A stretch of DNA of 64,000 nt, from the NCBI GenBank assembly GCA_951802425.1, contig OX637800.1:3410001-3474000 (forward strand), given 5' to 3'. Positions within the stretch are counted from its first letter, which is position 1; each line of letters begins with the position of its first letter. The notes under the pieces were generated by a model that was given only the letters and a program-made list of their open reading frames with translations, did not search any database and had not been told where the DNA came from. Origin of the DNA: Clavaria fumosa (lineage: Eukaryota; Basidiomycota; Agaricomycetes; Agaricales; Clavariaceae). Positions 32,430 through 45,287 of this stretch are shown here, piece after piece. The position numbers were made by a program, and so were the translations under genes.

Positions 32430-33223
32430 TGGGTAGCTTCACAAGGATGTAGAGAGGCAGACCTTGCAAAGCCCAAGTCAGCCAGGAGAATCCCACATTG
32501 AAAAGTACAAAACCCAAGTTGGCCTTGTATCCTAAGTGTTGGAAAGTACAAGACTGAGGGGTAGACCCCACAAAGCCAAGGAAAATCCCATGTCAAGAAG
32601 CACAAGACTGAGAGGGAGACCTCAGAAAATGCCAGACCTTCCATCTGAGGCACATTTTCAACAAGGTCCTCATAGCTGTTTCTGAAGCATCCCATCATAT
32701 ATAGGGGGAAGATGGGCAACTATCCAGGTGACTGGGGGGCAGACCTGAGAACATTCAGCCAGACCTGATGGGGTATCACTTCCCAATGTGTGAACCATTG
32801 GTTGAAAGACCTGTAGGGCAACCTCACAAGAGTCCTCAATGCATTTTGCCAAGTCACCATGACCTCAAGGGAAGATTTTGTGTGTTGCTGCACTTAGATG
32901 AAGACCAGGATCAAAGTAAACAAGATTGCATCATAAATTGCTGTTAGATAACATGACTGTGATACTTAGCCTGTTGCTCTGACTCTCCTGCTGAAAGTGG
33001 TAGTGATTGGGAGCCTCAAGCTGCTCAAGGATCAGTGATTGGAACTGCCATTTCAAGAGAGGATACCACATTTTTGGTTACTGACACATCGAAGCCTCCA
33101 CTGATGCCATTTGTGCCAGACCTGGTCATGAGGAAGGTCACATCACCCCTCCTAATCAAGACAAATGGCCAGTATGTTTGGTCCAATCAACAACACAAAT
33201 GTACACATGATATTCTTCAAGGC
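32430..33223. other. No recognisable gene
   Basis: GTACAAGACTGAGG/GCACAAGACTGAG repeats near 32547-32610 are short direct repeats. No supported coding region. Confidence 0.4.
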
Positions 33224-33660
33224 TGTTATGACCCCATCCAATCACATAAGCATGATCCCCACTCTGGACTCTGGACTCTGCACCAACTCTGGCCATCTCC
33301 AATCTGCTCCTCTGTAACTCTGCATCCTCCACTCTGCACCTTCCTCAGACTCCACTCTGCCATACTTCAGACCTCTGCACCTTCCTCAGACTCCACTCTG
33401 CCATACTTCAGACCTTTTGGACTTCATTCTAGAACCTTCTCCCTCCATCCCCTCATTCTGTTTACCATTGGGAGGATGCCCTTGACCCATGGGAGTCGTT
33501 TCTGTTGTTGTTTCTTTGTTCCATGAAAATTGCACAGGCACATTTGTTGAAACTCTCCTAGTAATTTGATATATACTATGTTTCAAAGTACTCCTATACT
33601 CCTGTCCTTGCAGTATAAGATCCCACCTGTATTTCCCTGTTCTGCAGTTCAAATATTAAT
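33224..33660 (+). repeat. Putative Gypsy LTR start and 41-base tandem duplication
   Basis: TGTTATGACCCCATCC at 33224 resembles other Gypsy LTR starts in fungi. A unit of 41 bases beginning CTCTGCACCTTCCTCAGACT occurs twice in tandem (33332-33413). No matching second LTR lies in the window, so the call is weak. Confidence 0.35.
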
Positions 33661-33888
33661 GTCTCTTGATCCTAAACATCTCTGAGCTTTTGTCCTCATC
33701 ATCCTCAACATTCTCCATGTCATCTGACCAACTCTGACTAACTCCAGCAGACTCTGATGAACTTTGGAGTTTGACTTCTGTTCTGATTTGCTTCTGGGTA
33801 TTGTTTCTGTTTGATAAATAGGGACATGTATATGCATGGTGGCACAACACATACATTGAGGCCACAGTCCCATAAGTCCCCTCCTTCT

Positions 33889-34460
33889 CTATCTACTTCT
33901 CCATTTCTCCAATATCAGACTCTGATCAGACTCCAATAAAATATCTCCGCTCCATTCTGCTAACTCCTCTGCTACTAATGTGACCTTGTGCATCCAGAGG
34001 CATTCGAGCTCGAACTCTGCTTCGTAGATTGTGTCATACAGACCAAAATTTTCTGTAAGCTGGGAAACAAACATCTTATAGTTCAAAAGGACCAGATGAC
34101 CTTCATCATCCAGGACCATTGGCTTGAACCATTCCAGGGCAAAGCCCCAGAGAAAAGAAAGAACATAGCAAACCTTGTGAGAGTCAGACTTGAATGCCCT
34201 TGGGTGATCAAGGAAGTTCAAATGGCATTGGACCAAAAAGCTTTTCAACTTCTTGGCATCTGAGCCATCAAAGGTGTCAGGATTGTGCAGTTTAACCATC
34301 TCCGGGACTTGTTAGCACTAATGATCTCACTCTTTGTCATGGTCCAGGGGTCCAGACACACTTGGAGTCAGAGTATTGTCAGCTGGTTCTGGGATGTGGA
34401 GGTCATCAGTGACTGGAGGCAGAAGTTGAGCACCAGATCATGTTGTAGGCATTGTTGAGC
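33889..34460 (-). pseudogene. Gypsy Gag N-terminal part, inverted
   Basis: The minus strand starts MVKLHNPDTFDGSDAKKL and has FLVQCHLNF and the WFKPMVL block of Gypsy Gag. Upstream, a proline-rich lead (DDLHIPEPADNTL) ends with a TGA. The downstream part of a Gag of this type lies immediately to the right on the plus strand (34507-35118). The two parts fit a single Gag cut and inverted near 34500. Confidence 0.65.
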
Positions 34461-34506
34461 TTGTATATATGAGGTTTGAAGTTCAAATATACTGTCACAG
34501 TCCTAA

Positions 34507-35118
34507 CCAGAAGTTGATGAAATACACCATTTGTTCAACAGATTCGCATCCCTAGTCCATTGGGATGAGTATGCACTACAGCAGCAGTTTTACAAAGGAC
34601 TTGCCAGCTGCATCAAGGATGAACTGGCCTGTGTTAACCACGTGGACATGCTCTGCAGACTCCATGAGCAAGCCAGTGCAATCGATGGCCATTATTGGGC
34701 TCAGCAGCAGGAGATCTCTTGGGACTCCATTAAAGCTCCAATGCCTAACAACACCAATAAAAAGGAGACTTCGGATAATTCCAAGTCCCCCAACACAACT
34801 GGCACTAGTACCAAGTCCAAGAAACCATTGGAAAAGCATCTGGCAAACTCTGGTTCAACTTCTGGGAACTCCAGTTCCAAACCCATTGAAGGCTCTGGAA
34901 ACTCCAGTAGCTCCAGCGATGCAAAGAGGGCTCATCTGGGTCAGGATGGAAAACTGACACTGGAGGAACACCAATGGCATTTCAATATTAATATGTGCCT
35001 TTTCTGTGGTACAGCAGGCCACAAGGCCAATGAGTGTTGTAAACAGACCTCACAGGCCATTGCCAGTGCTGCACAAATCACCTCTGATGGAGATGATTCT
35101 ATGTCAAAAAAAGATTGA
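34507..35118 (+). pseudogene. Gypsy Gag C-terminal part with zinc knuckle
   Basis: It reads from EVDEIHHLFNRFASL through a Ser/Thr/Asn-rich linker to a CX2CX4HX4C knuckle (CLFCGTAGHKANEC), which in this family binds element RNA. The stop is at 35116-35118. The protease-RT frame that follows is in another register. Confidence 0.8.
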
Positions 35119-35255
35119 GCAGCCCAGAGAGCACAGTATGACTCTCTGGCTGCTCCGACTCTGATTGTACTAAACCTATACTTGATACCCTTTCTTTTCA
35201 TTGCTCTCTCTCTCTCCTTGCCTCTTCTCCTTCTATTCCTGTTCCTTTTAAAGCA

Positions 35256-36165
35256 ATGATAGACTCTGGCACTGAACTCTGTTTCATTGATGCCAAATTT
35301 ACTTCTCGTCTCCATCTTCCAAAAACTCCAGTGACCCCCTGGGAGGTTGTTTTTATAAACGGGACCACCTCAGTCTGGGTTACGAAAGCAGTCTGGCTCT
35401 CCATTCAGCTCTCTGCCATGGATCCAACTGACATCTTGTTTGTAGTTACTGATCTTGATCCCTCTTGTGATGTGATCTTGGGAATGAATTGGCTGTTCCA
35501 AAACAACCTGCTGGTTGACTGGACTACTGGCCAGATAAAGCCCAGACCATCTACTAATGAGGAGAAAACTCCGAAATCTGGTCTGGAGGGTGCACTGGCC
35601 AGCACTCTCCATTCTGTCCCTCTGTCCACCTTTGTCCCCCCATCTGTCTCCGCTCCATGTGCTCCGGTTCAAATGTCATCTGCAGCAACTCTGAACCAAG
35701 CCCAGACTCTGTCTCTGTCTCCGCTTCTGTCTCCATCTTTGACTCTGTCTCTGACCAGTCCATCTGCCCAGTTCCTCCATGGGGCACCTAAAGTTTCTTT
35801 TGTGAACACTGCTGCATTCATCATGGCTTGTGGACTTCACGGGTCCCAAGTCTTTGGCATGACATTGTCATGCAAGTCTGCATGTGCAGCCTCCGCTTCG
35901 TTCAACATCCCTGACACTACTTCCCAGGATCTCCTCTCTGTTCCAGAGGAGTACAGGGACTTCCTGGATGTCTTCAGTAAAAAGAAGGCAGACACCCATG
36001 CTCCGCATCGACCATGTGATCTAAAAATCAACCTGCTGGATGGCCAATCCCCTCTGCCAGGTGCAGTCTATTCTCTGTTGCAGTCCGAACTCAGCAAACT
36101 CCACAAGTAGCACCTGTGCTTTTCATCTGGAAAAAGAATGGAACACTCTGACTATGTGTTGATTT
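35256..36165 (+). pseudogene. Gypsy protease and start of reverse transcriptase, cut by a LINE
   Basis: MIDSGTELCFIDAKF carries the aspartic-protease DSG motif and DVILGMNWL the second conserved block. The linker is Ser/Pro-rich. FLDVFSKKKADTHAPHRPCD is the usual N-terminal lead of fungal Gypsy RT. After a stop at 36108-36110 the frame shifts to PVLFIWKKNGTL, has a TGA at 36149-36151 (family arginine) and CVDF, where the LINE is inserted. The reading continues at 42842. Confidence 0.85.
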
Positions 36166-36304
36166 TGGGAGGACTTCCTTTCTAGGCGACCACATCAACA
36201 CTGGCAAAAACGAACGGAAAAATTCAGCCAACCGAGCCACCCAGTACTAGAAGTCCTTACTAGAATCTCATACCCACTGTAACTACCACCTAGTACTACG
36301 AAAA

Positions 36305-38518
36305 ATGTCAGCAAACAGCGGTGGCACCCAGACCGAAGGTGCCAGCGGAAACAGGTCGACTCGAACTCGACCCTCGACAGACAATCCACCACCTACTCCA
36401 CCTACTCGACAGCTGAGGCCCACGATCGACGAAAACTCCCGAATAAGAGCCAGGGCCGTGCTAGAAAGGGAAGGCATGCTCCCGCCTAACGGCGCCATCA
36501 CGCCCACATCTTTGTCGACGGTTCTCACGAGACTCACCCACAATGTAACCCGCATCCCCAAACAAGCACTCGACATAATCAACGCCACCGCCACGCTTCT
36601 CAACGACATCAGGGAGACCCAGGACCCCCTATCTTTGACTGACAGAATCAATGAGACGCTCGCCCCGACCATCGAAAGACTACACGGAATTGCTGACGAA
36701 GCGCAATGAGCCACCTCCCAACTCCTCACCGAGACACAGGCCAACACCGACGCTCGGGACGAAATAAGGGGCGAAGCGAAGGCACTACAGAATCTCCGGG
36801 AACACCTAATGAGCACGGTGGGTGAACTTGCGCAGAACACCGAGACGGCGACACGCAATGCCTCCCAGACCCATAGAGAGATACTGGACCTACTATCCCA
36901 AACCCGACCCTCTCCACACGAACTACAAGATGAAGGAGACACAAGCGCCGACCCCAACACAGAGGCCCTTCCCGAGAGAAACGCCAGGAACCGCGATCTA
37001 GCACAAACACCAGTCCCCTCGCCAAGCTCCTACGCCGCCGCGGTATGCGCAGCACTAACACCGGGGCACGAGGAGGTCCTAGCCCAGTCGCAAGGACGTC
37101 TTTGACAAATCATCATAGAAAGAACCCCAGAAGCAAACGACACTGCAGCCCTGTCAGATGAATCACTTACGGAGAAAGAGCTAGTGGAAAAAGCGAACAC
37201 CGCGATCGACCTCATGGGAGACGAGATACCAGGTTGCCCCCCTCTTGACAGGATGTTCACCGGAGCACAAAGATTGGTACAAGGCAGAATCCTCTATCTC
37301 ATGGCCAGCGAAGCCGCTGCGAACTGGTTACGACGAAGTGATGTCAAGAAAACGTTCACCGACCACTACGGGTCACCGGTCCGGGTTCGAGGGCAGGGAT
37401 ATGGTGTCATCTGTGAGTACGTACCAGTCTCATTTGACCCCAACAGCGGCAACACATCAATCGAGATCGTCAACGAGCTCCCAGTGGGCGTGATATCAGA
37501 AGCCAGGTATCTGAAGGACCCGAAGAAGCGCACCCCGAACCAACAAACAGCCTTTGTATTACTGACATTCAGAACAGCAACCCAAGCCAACAAGGCACTC
37601 AGGGAGGGCCTTATCATCGAAGGTAAAAAGGTATTCGGACGGAAAGACATACAGGAGGCGAAGCGTTGCTTGAAGTGCCAGAGCTACACCCACCGACACA
37701 TGGCAGCGAACTGCCCTCAGATTCATGACACCTGCGCTGTCTGCGGAAGGATGCACAGAATGACAGACTGCCCGATGGAAGACTCCAAGAGATTCTGTGC
37801 GAATTGCAGAAGGGATGGTCACATGGCCAGCGACAGGAACTGCCCGGTCTTCAAAGCTGAATGTGAGAAGATCACCCAACACTACCCGGAGAACAAGTAT
37901 AGGTACTACCCCGTAATCGACGACTCGACTACATGGGAGCTAGCCCAACCCAAAATCAGCACAACGCCGACCCCGATGCCCTCCCAAACTGCGACAGACC
38001 GGCGCCCACCCCTACACACACGACGGAGGACCACAACCCCGACACCACCCACACTCCCCCCGAATGCCTTTCCCGAGCGCCTCAGCAACACGCCACCGCA
38101 GCCGGTTTCAGACGGGACATCGACTCAACATCGCAGGCCAATCTTTCAGCCCCCCCCAAGGGACCGGGGGTGGCCCCAGAACAAGGACAAAGACAAAGGG
38201 AAAGGTAGGGCTGACGGCGGACGAGCGGGTCGCAGGATAGCCATCGCCACAAACAAGACAACACCCGGAGAGCAGACCAGACTCGATCAATGGATACACA
38301 AGGCACCAGCGACATCGACAGCGTCCGAACCGCACGCACGGCCACCCGACCCCCGAGTATCGACACCCACACCACCAATGACCACTGACACAGCGACTAG
38401 CACAGAGAACGCCACGCGCCCACAGGTCCCGGCAATCGACAACGCCCCCCCCCACCCTCCCCACCCCACGCCCCCCGACACGGTCGGGCGGACCACGCCA
38501 GCCACTCCAGCCCCCTAG
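36305..38518 (+). pseudogene. LINE ORF1, Gag-like RNA-binding protein
   Basis: One frame of 738 codons is broken by TGA at 36707-36709 and 37103-37105, both of which would be arginine if read CGA. The N-terminal half is predicted helical (QLLTETQANTDARDEI, EKELVEKANTAIDLM). Three cysteine/histidine knuckles lie at 37669-37845: CLKCQSYTHRHMAANC, CAVCGRMHRMTDC and CANCRRDGHMASDRNC. The C-terminus is proline- and threonine-rich. ORF1 proteins of this group coat the element RNA. The start MSANSGG at 36305 is the first in-frame ATG after the leader. Confidence 0.88.
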
Positions 38519-38521
38519 AAA

Positions 38522-41500
38522 ATGATTGAAGACAACACAAATTCCCAACCGCGACTGAGAATCTGGCAGCAAAACTGTCGCAAGTCCCTAGACAACACCC
38601 TCCATCTCATAAACAGCCTTGACCCTATACACTTTGACCTCTGCCTCATACAGGAACCCCACATTGACTTCTTAAACAGAACACGCGCTCCCAACGGATG
38701 GCGCACGATTCTCCCTCCATCCCACTCTAGAACCAACTCAGACACCAACCCAGATGACCCAACCAGATCAGCACTTCTCATCAGCCCCAGACTCGACACA
38801 GCCAAGTGGATGGACCTGGCAATCGACTCGCCAGACATAACGGGAGTACAACTATGGGGCAAATTCGGCACAATACAACTCATCAATATATATGTCGACT
38901 GCCAGCACTCTAGAGCGATCCAAAAGGTAAGCGAATGGTACACTGATATCGAGGCTGATGCAGGTGAGAACGCGACGCTACCAACAACACCGCCGGCCCA
39001 CCCGGTATACAACGTACTATTGGGGGACTTCAACAGACACCACCCCTTGTGGGAAGATGAAGGTAACGCCCACATGTTCACCGCACAGGCCCTGGATCTA
39101 GCCCAGCTGCTGCTGGAACTGATTGCAACACGAGACCTCGAAATGATTCTACCGAAGGGGACCCCGACACTACAACTTTCATCTACCAAGACTTGGTCAA
39201 GACCGGACAACGTCTTTATCTCGGGGGCTCTAACTGAGGCGGTGGTGCACTGCGACACAGCCCCAGAAAGGATGCCCCCCAAGGCGGACCACCTCCCCAT
39301 ACTGACTACGATAGAAGTACCCACCCCCAATTCACGCAGTATCAAGAAGCGGAACTGGAGAACCACAGACTGGGAGGTGTTCAGGACGTCACTGAAAGTG
39401 ACGGTCCAGGCGGGACCCCCACCTCACGCTATCCGCTCCACCGAAATGCTCGACTGTGTGGTAGAGTTCCTCGAAGACGCCCTACGAAAGGCGACTGAGA
39501 CGGCAGTACCACTGGTCAAACCGTGCCCATTCACCAAGCGCTGGTGGACTAGGGACCTTTCCAAAGCCCGTACCGCCCAGCAGAGGCTGAACCGACGGTC
39601 TCACGCACTCCGCCTCACCCCCGAACACCCGGCTCACGAGGAAGCACGAAAGGCAAGAAATAAGTACACGCAGCTCATAAAGACTACGAAACAGGAACAC
39701 TGGACGCAATGGCTCGAGGATGCGTCCGACCACTCCATCTGGACCATCAACAGATATACCACATCCAGCACGGGCAACAACACGCTAGCACGGCTGCCCA
39801 ACCTTCAAAACCTGACCGGACCAGCAGCGATAACGAACCAGGATAAGAGCAAAACGCTACACACAGTATTCTTTCCCCCCCCCCCCTCATAACCCCCCTG
39901 CCTTAGATGAACAATACCCGCCACCGGTCACCAAGTTCCGCCACGTCACGGTGGATCAAGTACTCAGAATGATCAAATGCCTAAAACCATACAAGGCAGT
40001 CATGGAGGGGGATATCACTAACATCGCCCTGAAACATTCAGCTGACATACTAACCCCACACCTGATACAGATATACAGGGCGACATTTAAGCTCAACCAC
40101 TACCCAGCAGCGTGGAAGACATACGACACGATAGTCCTACGCAAGCCCAATCGCCCCGACTACACAGTCCCGAAAGCGTATAGACCGATCGTCCTCCTCA
40201 GAACACTGGCCAAGCCCCTCTCGATGGCGGTAGCAGAGGACCTGACGTACATACAGTACTGGAAAAATTTCGGCTCCTACCAGACAGACATTTCGGCAGT
40301 AGACCGGGCAGAACTGCCACCGACGCCCTGCACCTAGTAACCAAGTATATAAAGGATGCATGGCAGCGACACAAGGTAGTATCAGGACTCTTCCTGGACA
40401 TCAAGGGGGCATTCCCCAGCGTCGATGTCCGTACGCTACGACATGGGATGCGACAACGAGGAATACCGCAAGAATACACCGATTGGCTGGGAACAAAGCT
40501 ACGTGGTCGTTCCACCAACATAGTGTTTGACGACTTCCGATCAGAGCCTCTCGAAATAACAGCAGGCCTAGACCAAGGTTGTCCTCTCTCACCAATATGC
40601 TACCTAGTGTACAACTCCCCAGCCCTCAAGACTGTTATCTCGGATAGGACCAACAACCAGGCCGCCAGCGGCTTCATCGACGATCAGGTCTTCCTGGCGA
40701 GGGGCCGGAGCTTCGGAGAGGCGAACCGCATTCTCAAACACATCATGGAGAAGCCGGGAGGATTCCTAGATTGGGCCAAAACACATAACTGCGAAGTAGA
40801 GATCCCAAAGTGTGCGCTAATCGGGTTCTCCTGTAGACAGGTACCCAGGCTGCTACAGCCGAGAAAGCGACAACCAGAACCCAGGGAGGCGATAACCATA
40901 GGAGAACACACCATCCGACTGTCCCAAAGCACGAAGTTCCTCGGGGTCATACTCAACCAGACGCTATCCTGGACAGAACAAGTTGCGAGCGCGATGGCCA
41001 AAGGTACGTATTGGGCGTCGCAGGCCAGACGCATCGCCAAACCACACAGCGGCATACCCCTCTATCTGGCAAGATGGCTATACCTTTCAGTATGCGTCCC
41101 CAGAATGTTGTACGCAGTCGATGTATGGGGAAATCCACAAAGAAGATGCGCTGTACGACCAGGCAGAAGAACTGGGATAGGTGGACGACTAGCAAGAATA
41201 CAAAGGCAGGCATTACTGACACTAGGCCCTATGAAAACAACAGCCATGGACACCATTGAAGCACATGCAAACATACTACCGTTCCATCTGTTAGTCAACA
41301 GGCTCCGTCTGGCAGCACTGCTTCGCATGGCGACACTCCCTAAGTCCCACCCGATCCACTCACACCTTTCTCGAGCCCACAAGCATACCCCCAGAGCCCA
41401 CCAATCGCCGATCCACCAGCTCACTGCAGACTTCAGGAAAATCAACCCAGAAACTATAGAAAAGACACCGGCAGTGGGACGACACCCCAAGCAGACGCCT

Positions 41501-42535
41501 CCACTCCGAATCGAGATCCAACCCAGCAAAGAGGCGGCGATCCAAAGCATGCAGGAACACGAGGCGGACATTAACATCTTCACGGACGGGTCGGGATACG
41601 AGGGGGGAATAGGAGCGGCGGCTGTGTTGATGCGAGGAGACCACCCACCCAAATCCCTCCAGTTTCATCTAGGAAGACAGATGCGACACACGGTTTATGC
41701 AGCGGAAGTCACAGCGCTAGTTTTGGGAGCGCACCTACTTCAAAAAGAAAAGGGGAGATTTGCCACGGTTGCACTGGTGGTGGACAACCAGGCCGCCCTT
41801 CACGCCACGCAGCTCACACGCCCAGCACCATCGCATAACCTACTAAGAGCCTTCGAATCCGCAATCAGACGCATCTGCCAGGCAAGAGCTGGGATGCAAC
41901 TCAAGGCAGTATGGGTACCTGGGCACCACAGGATAGTCGGAAACGAGATGGCAGATAGAGCTGCAAAGTTGGCAGCCCAAGGTTTGTCCAGCCCGGAGAG
42001 GGAGCTTCCTAGACTCCTCAAGAACAGAGTCGCGGGCAGCAAAGCCGCGATATCTCTAACACTCAGAAAATCCATCCAGGAGAGAGCGAGACGGTGGTGG
42101 AAGGGGTCCCCATGCTACAACGACATGAAACACGTCGACGACTCACTACCATCAAAGAACTTTCTGCGGCTCGTCGAGGAACTGCCGAGACTCCAATCAT
42201 CAATCCTCCTGCAACTACGCACTGGACACGCCCCCTTACGTCGACACCTCTTCAAGATAGGCGCCGCCGGTGACCCCCGATGCCCATACTGCGGGCAGGA
42301 AGACGAATCTGTCAGACATTTCCTACTCACATGCACGAGCACTACCACACGAAGGAACGCGACCCGCAGCCTGGCGCACTTACTGACAGACCCTAAGGCA
42401 ACCAGAAAGGTCATAAAATATGCGATGGCCTCAAAACGATTCAAAAGAGAGGCCAAGCCGGGCCCGAGCGACGATATCACCCAGGAACACCAGGAACCGG
42501 AAACACACCCCCGGGCGCACAACCAGGAGGCCTAG
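38522..42535 (+). pseudogene. LINE ORF2: endonuclease, reverse transcriptase, RNase H
   Basis: The endonuclease domain has WQQNCRKS, LIQEPH, LLGDFNRHHPLW and DHLPI. The RT has HFGSRPGRTATDAL-like residues, GLDQGCPLSPICY and FIDDQVFLA with intact catalytic aspartates. RNase H has FTDGSGYEGG, AAEVTALV, VDNQAA and GNEMADRAA. A CX2CX7HX4C knuckle lies near the end (CPYCGQEDESVRHFLLTC). Two frame breaks occur: a run of 12 Cs at 39875-39886, and an extra CAGTA near 40250-40256. The second returns to the starting register. Apart from these the enzyme domains look intact. Confidence 0.9.
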
Positions 42536-42841
42536 GTTGAGAACGACAACACTCCCGCCCGGACCCCAGCCAGAACAACATTTGTAGTGTAGCTTCGAAT
42601 GGCATCCAGTAGCTTTTCCCCCACTGGGGGTTTTTGATGCACCCAGCTCTGACCACCTTATACGTAGTTTCAAGCGCATACGCGCAACGGTGCTCGCTAA
42701 GCGACCTGAAGCTCTTGTAGAGATCCTCACCATAGTATAGGCCAAGATGTAACTAAGTAGCGTACTCCGACATAGGGCGAAGCCCCAACAGGAGTTAAAT
42801 GGAAAAAAAAAAAAAAGAGAAAAAAAAAAATGTGTTGATTT

Positions 42842-43470
42842 CCATGGCCTCAATAAAGTGACCAAAAAGGATCATTATCTACTCCCACTGACCAAAGATC
42901 TTCTTGACATTCCAGGAAAAGCCTGAATCTATACACAACTCAACCTCTGACATGCATATCACCTGGTCCATATTGCCAAGGGTGATGAATGGAAAACCAC
43001 ATTCTGCACTCGATACAGATCCTTTGAATGGTGTGTGATGCCCTTTGGGCTCACCAATGCACCTGCCACTTTCCAGCACTTCATGAACAATATATTCTCT
43101 GACCTTGACACATTCATGGTCGTCTATCTTGATGACATCCTCACTTACTCCAAGGACCCAAAGCAACACATTGAGCATGTCCAAGAGGTACTCTCATATT
43201 GTGGATGACCATTACTGCCAATGCATTCCAACCTTATTCTTATACTAGCCACAAACCCTCCCTAATGCCACCGCACAGAAACACTCACAGAGGAACCATG
43301 TCCCAAAGGCTCCAGAAGAACAGTCTCTTCCTGAACCTGGCTAAGTGTGAATTTCATGCTGAAATCATAGAGTATCTGGCATGTGTTTTATGTCAGGATT
43401 GCTTACATAAGCCACCCCCACTGAACCCAAGAGCATTCCACAGACCAGCAACAAGAGACAAATGCGAAGT
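42842..43470 (+). pseudogene. Gypsy reverse transcriptase, part 2, right of the LINE
   Basis: The frame resumes with GLNKVTKKDHYLLPL and includes [13 protein letters not shown] and the catalytic [11 protein letters not shown], so the RT centre itself is intact. TGA at 42924-42926 and 42948-42950 fall in KA.IYTQLNL.HAYHLV, where the family has arginine twice. At about 43198 roughly 100 bases of foreign sequence break the frame, and KNSLFLNLAKCEFH then resumes. The element stops being recognisable near 43470. Confidence 0.88.
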
Positions 43471-44344
43471 CACATGACCACCTGCAACCTTTGCTGCGTC
43501 ACCATGACCCTACACCAGCGCCTATGGGTTCACTATAGGCACCCATCACATGTCCCCACCCACATTTCCTGGCCTTTCCCATGCTTTGCAATTCATGATG
43601 GAGGTGGATCCACAACAGCAGTACTGTTAGGGTGTCAAGTGCTTACCTTACTATGTTTAGCCTTTCTCCTTGTCTGGAAGCTCCACAAATATGCGCCTCA
43701 TTAGCCTAACAAGCCTATGGCCTTATCTACATGTGCCTATGTACCAATAGCCATGAAAACAACTAATTTTGGTTAGCCATCCAAAGTAAAAACTACAATC
43801 ATTCTATACTCAAAGAAATATCGGGCTCTAGAGCAAGAACTCAGAACTGCACAAAGATGCAGTTAATACCGTTCGATTCCTATGCCTTGATAACCCTTAA
43901 TTCCAAGTTTGCGAAAGGAAATAACAGTTATTAATTCCTTAAAGTAAATAATATTGATCTGGTAGCTTCTTCTACATAAGAGACAAATAGTGTTTGGATG
44001 GCTAGGAAATAGGGAAATCTGAATGGACAGAAGTGTGGAAGTGGTCTACAGGCTCCTACCTGCAAGATTGCGAGAGGGACGGAGCGTTTGCGGTATAGAT
44101 ACAGCACTGCGACTTGAATGTACAAGTCTGCCAGTATAGTAACATTGTGGGGACAGTCCTGATCATGATTGGACCTCGATCAAGCGATCAAGGACCGATG
44201 GACCGGCTCAATTCCCACAGTGGCATTGGGAGCGATGGCTGATGATGCCACACTACCAAATATGGACTACTCATCCATATCAAGGGATTGTGCACTCATG
44301 AACTTTCATGCACAATCCCTCAGCCCTCCCTGCCTCTTCCCTTA
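43470..44344. other. No recognisable gene
   Basis: AT-rich sequence with no domain. It includes the hairpin described next. Confidence 0.45.
44284..44319. repeat. 11-base inverted repeat (hairpin)
   Basis: GGGATTGTGCA and TGCACAATCCC are perfect inverted arms around a 14-base loop, just ahead of the putative LTR. Role unknown. Confidence 0.8.
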
Positions 44345-45041
44345 TGTCAGGACCTTGCTAGTACATACATAGCATAGTCTAGGGGTGAAACACATACTAA
44401 ATAAGTCTAGATGCACTTAGTTATGGCTAGTATGTGGAAGATAAGAGGAAGCAAAGAAGGTATGGACGAAAGGATGATGCGATCGAGGCCGGGAACGCCG
44501 CGGAACGTTGCAGAAGCAATCGGGGGCGATTGCGGGGTCCTTTCCCACAATCCCCGACATTTGGGCCCCTGGCAATGAGTCAGTATCAGTCAGTATGAAT
44601 ATTTTTAGAATAACTGGAATCTTCGAGATGGAATATCTCAGTAAGGAAACAGGATAAAAATATGATTTAACCCAGTATGGAACCCCTCTGAATTATCCTT
44701 ATTTTAGAGTACTTAAACGGTAGTATAGGTATACTACTTAAGGAGATATGTCAAACCTTTCCAAATGTAGTAGATACATAAATTTTGGTATAAATAGCCA
44801 ACGGAACTTCGCGTTCCAGGCATCATTATGTACCCACATAACTGTTGAACCATCTCTCAAAGGGACTAAGTGTTAGTCTAGCTCCCTATAGAGCTAAGGA
44901 CTCTTTTAGTTAAACTAAGGACTTAGTCTAGTTTAACTAAACACAGTAATTACTGACTAAGGACTTGGTCTAGTCTAGTGTGGATACCCAAAGGTACCTA
45001 TGCCTTGGGACTGCCACCTTGTGCCGGCTCCCCTCAGCGCA
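44345..45041 (+). repeat. Putative LTR with TATA box
   Basis: The stretch starts TGTCAGGACC and could end ...CAGCGCA at 45041. TATAAATA at 44789-44796 would suit a U3 core promoter, and CTTAGTCTAG-type repeats follow. No 5-base duplication was found, so the limits are provisional. Confidence 0.4.
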
Positions 45042-45287
45042 GTAAGTATTGAATGAGATATGAATATTTTAGTATGATGTGCAAGGTACTGCACTGTACA
45101 TAGTACTACTATGTTCATCAGAGTAAGTAGTGAATAGCTAGCCAATTAGGCAGTGGTTTATAGAGGTGGAATGGTCTACAAGACCAGGAGAATCTCATGA
45201 ACTCTTCAGCTTGTTTCTCCTGTGTCTGGTTAGCTACTTATTCACTGATCTATTTTGACCTATCTACATTGATTTGGCTTATATATA

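Larger units (their letters stand above)
36166..42829 (+). mobile_element. Nearly full-length LINE with RNase H (Tad/I type), 6.66 kb
   Basis: The 12-base duplication ATGTGTTGATTT flanks it (36154-36165 and 42830-42841) and splits the Gypsy RT at CVDF. It has a 5' leader of about 140 bases, ORF1, ORF2 three bases later, a 3' UTR with CCCCCACTGGGGG (about 42619-42632), and an A-rich tail. The domain order, apurinic endonuclease, RT, RNase H and C-terminal CCHC, places it in the Tad/I group. CpG density and GC content are far above those of its surroundings, which suggests a recent arrival, though four lesions are present. Confidence 0.93.

Noticed and set aside
41062..41652. Minus-strand frames inside the LINE
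   Set aside because: They lie opposite the RT and RNase H domains and are explained by the high GC content of ORF2.
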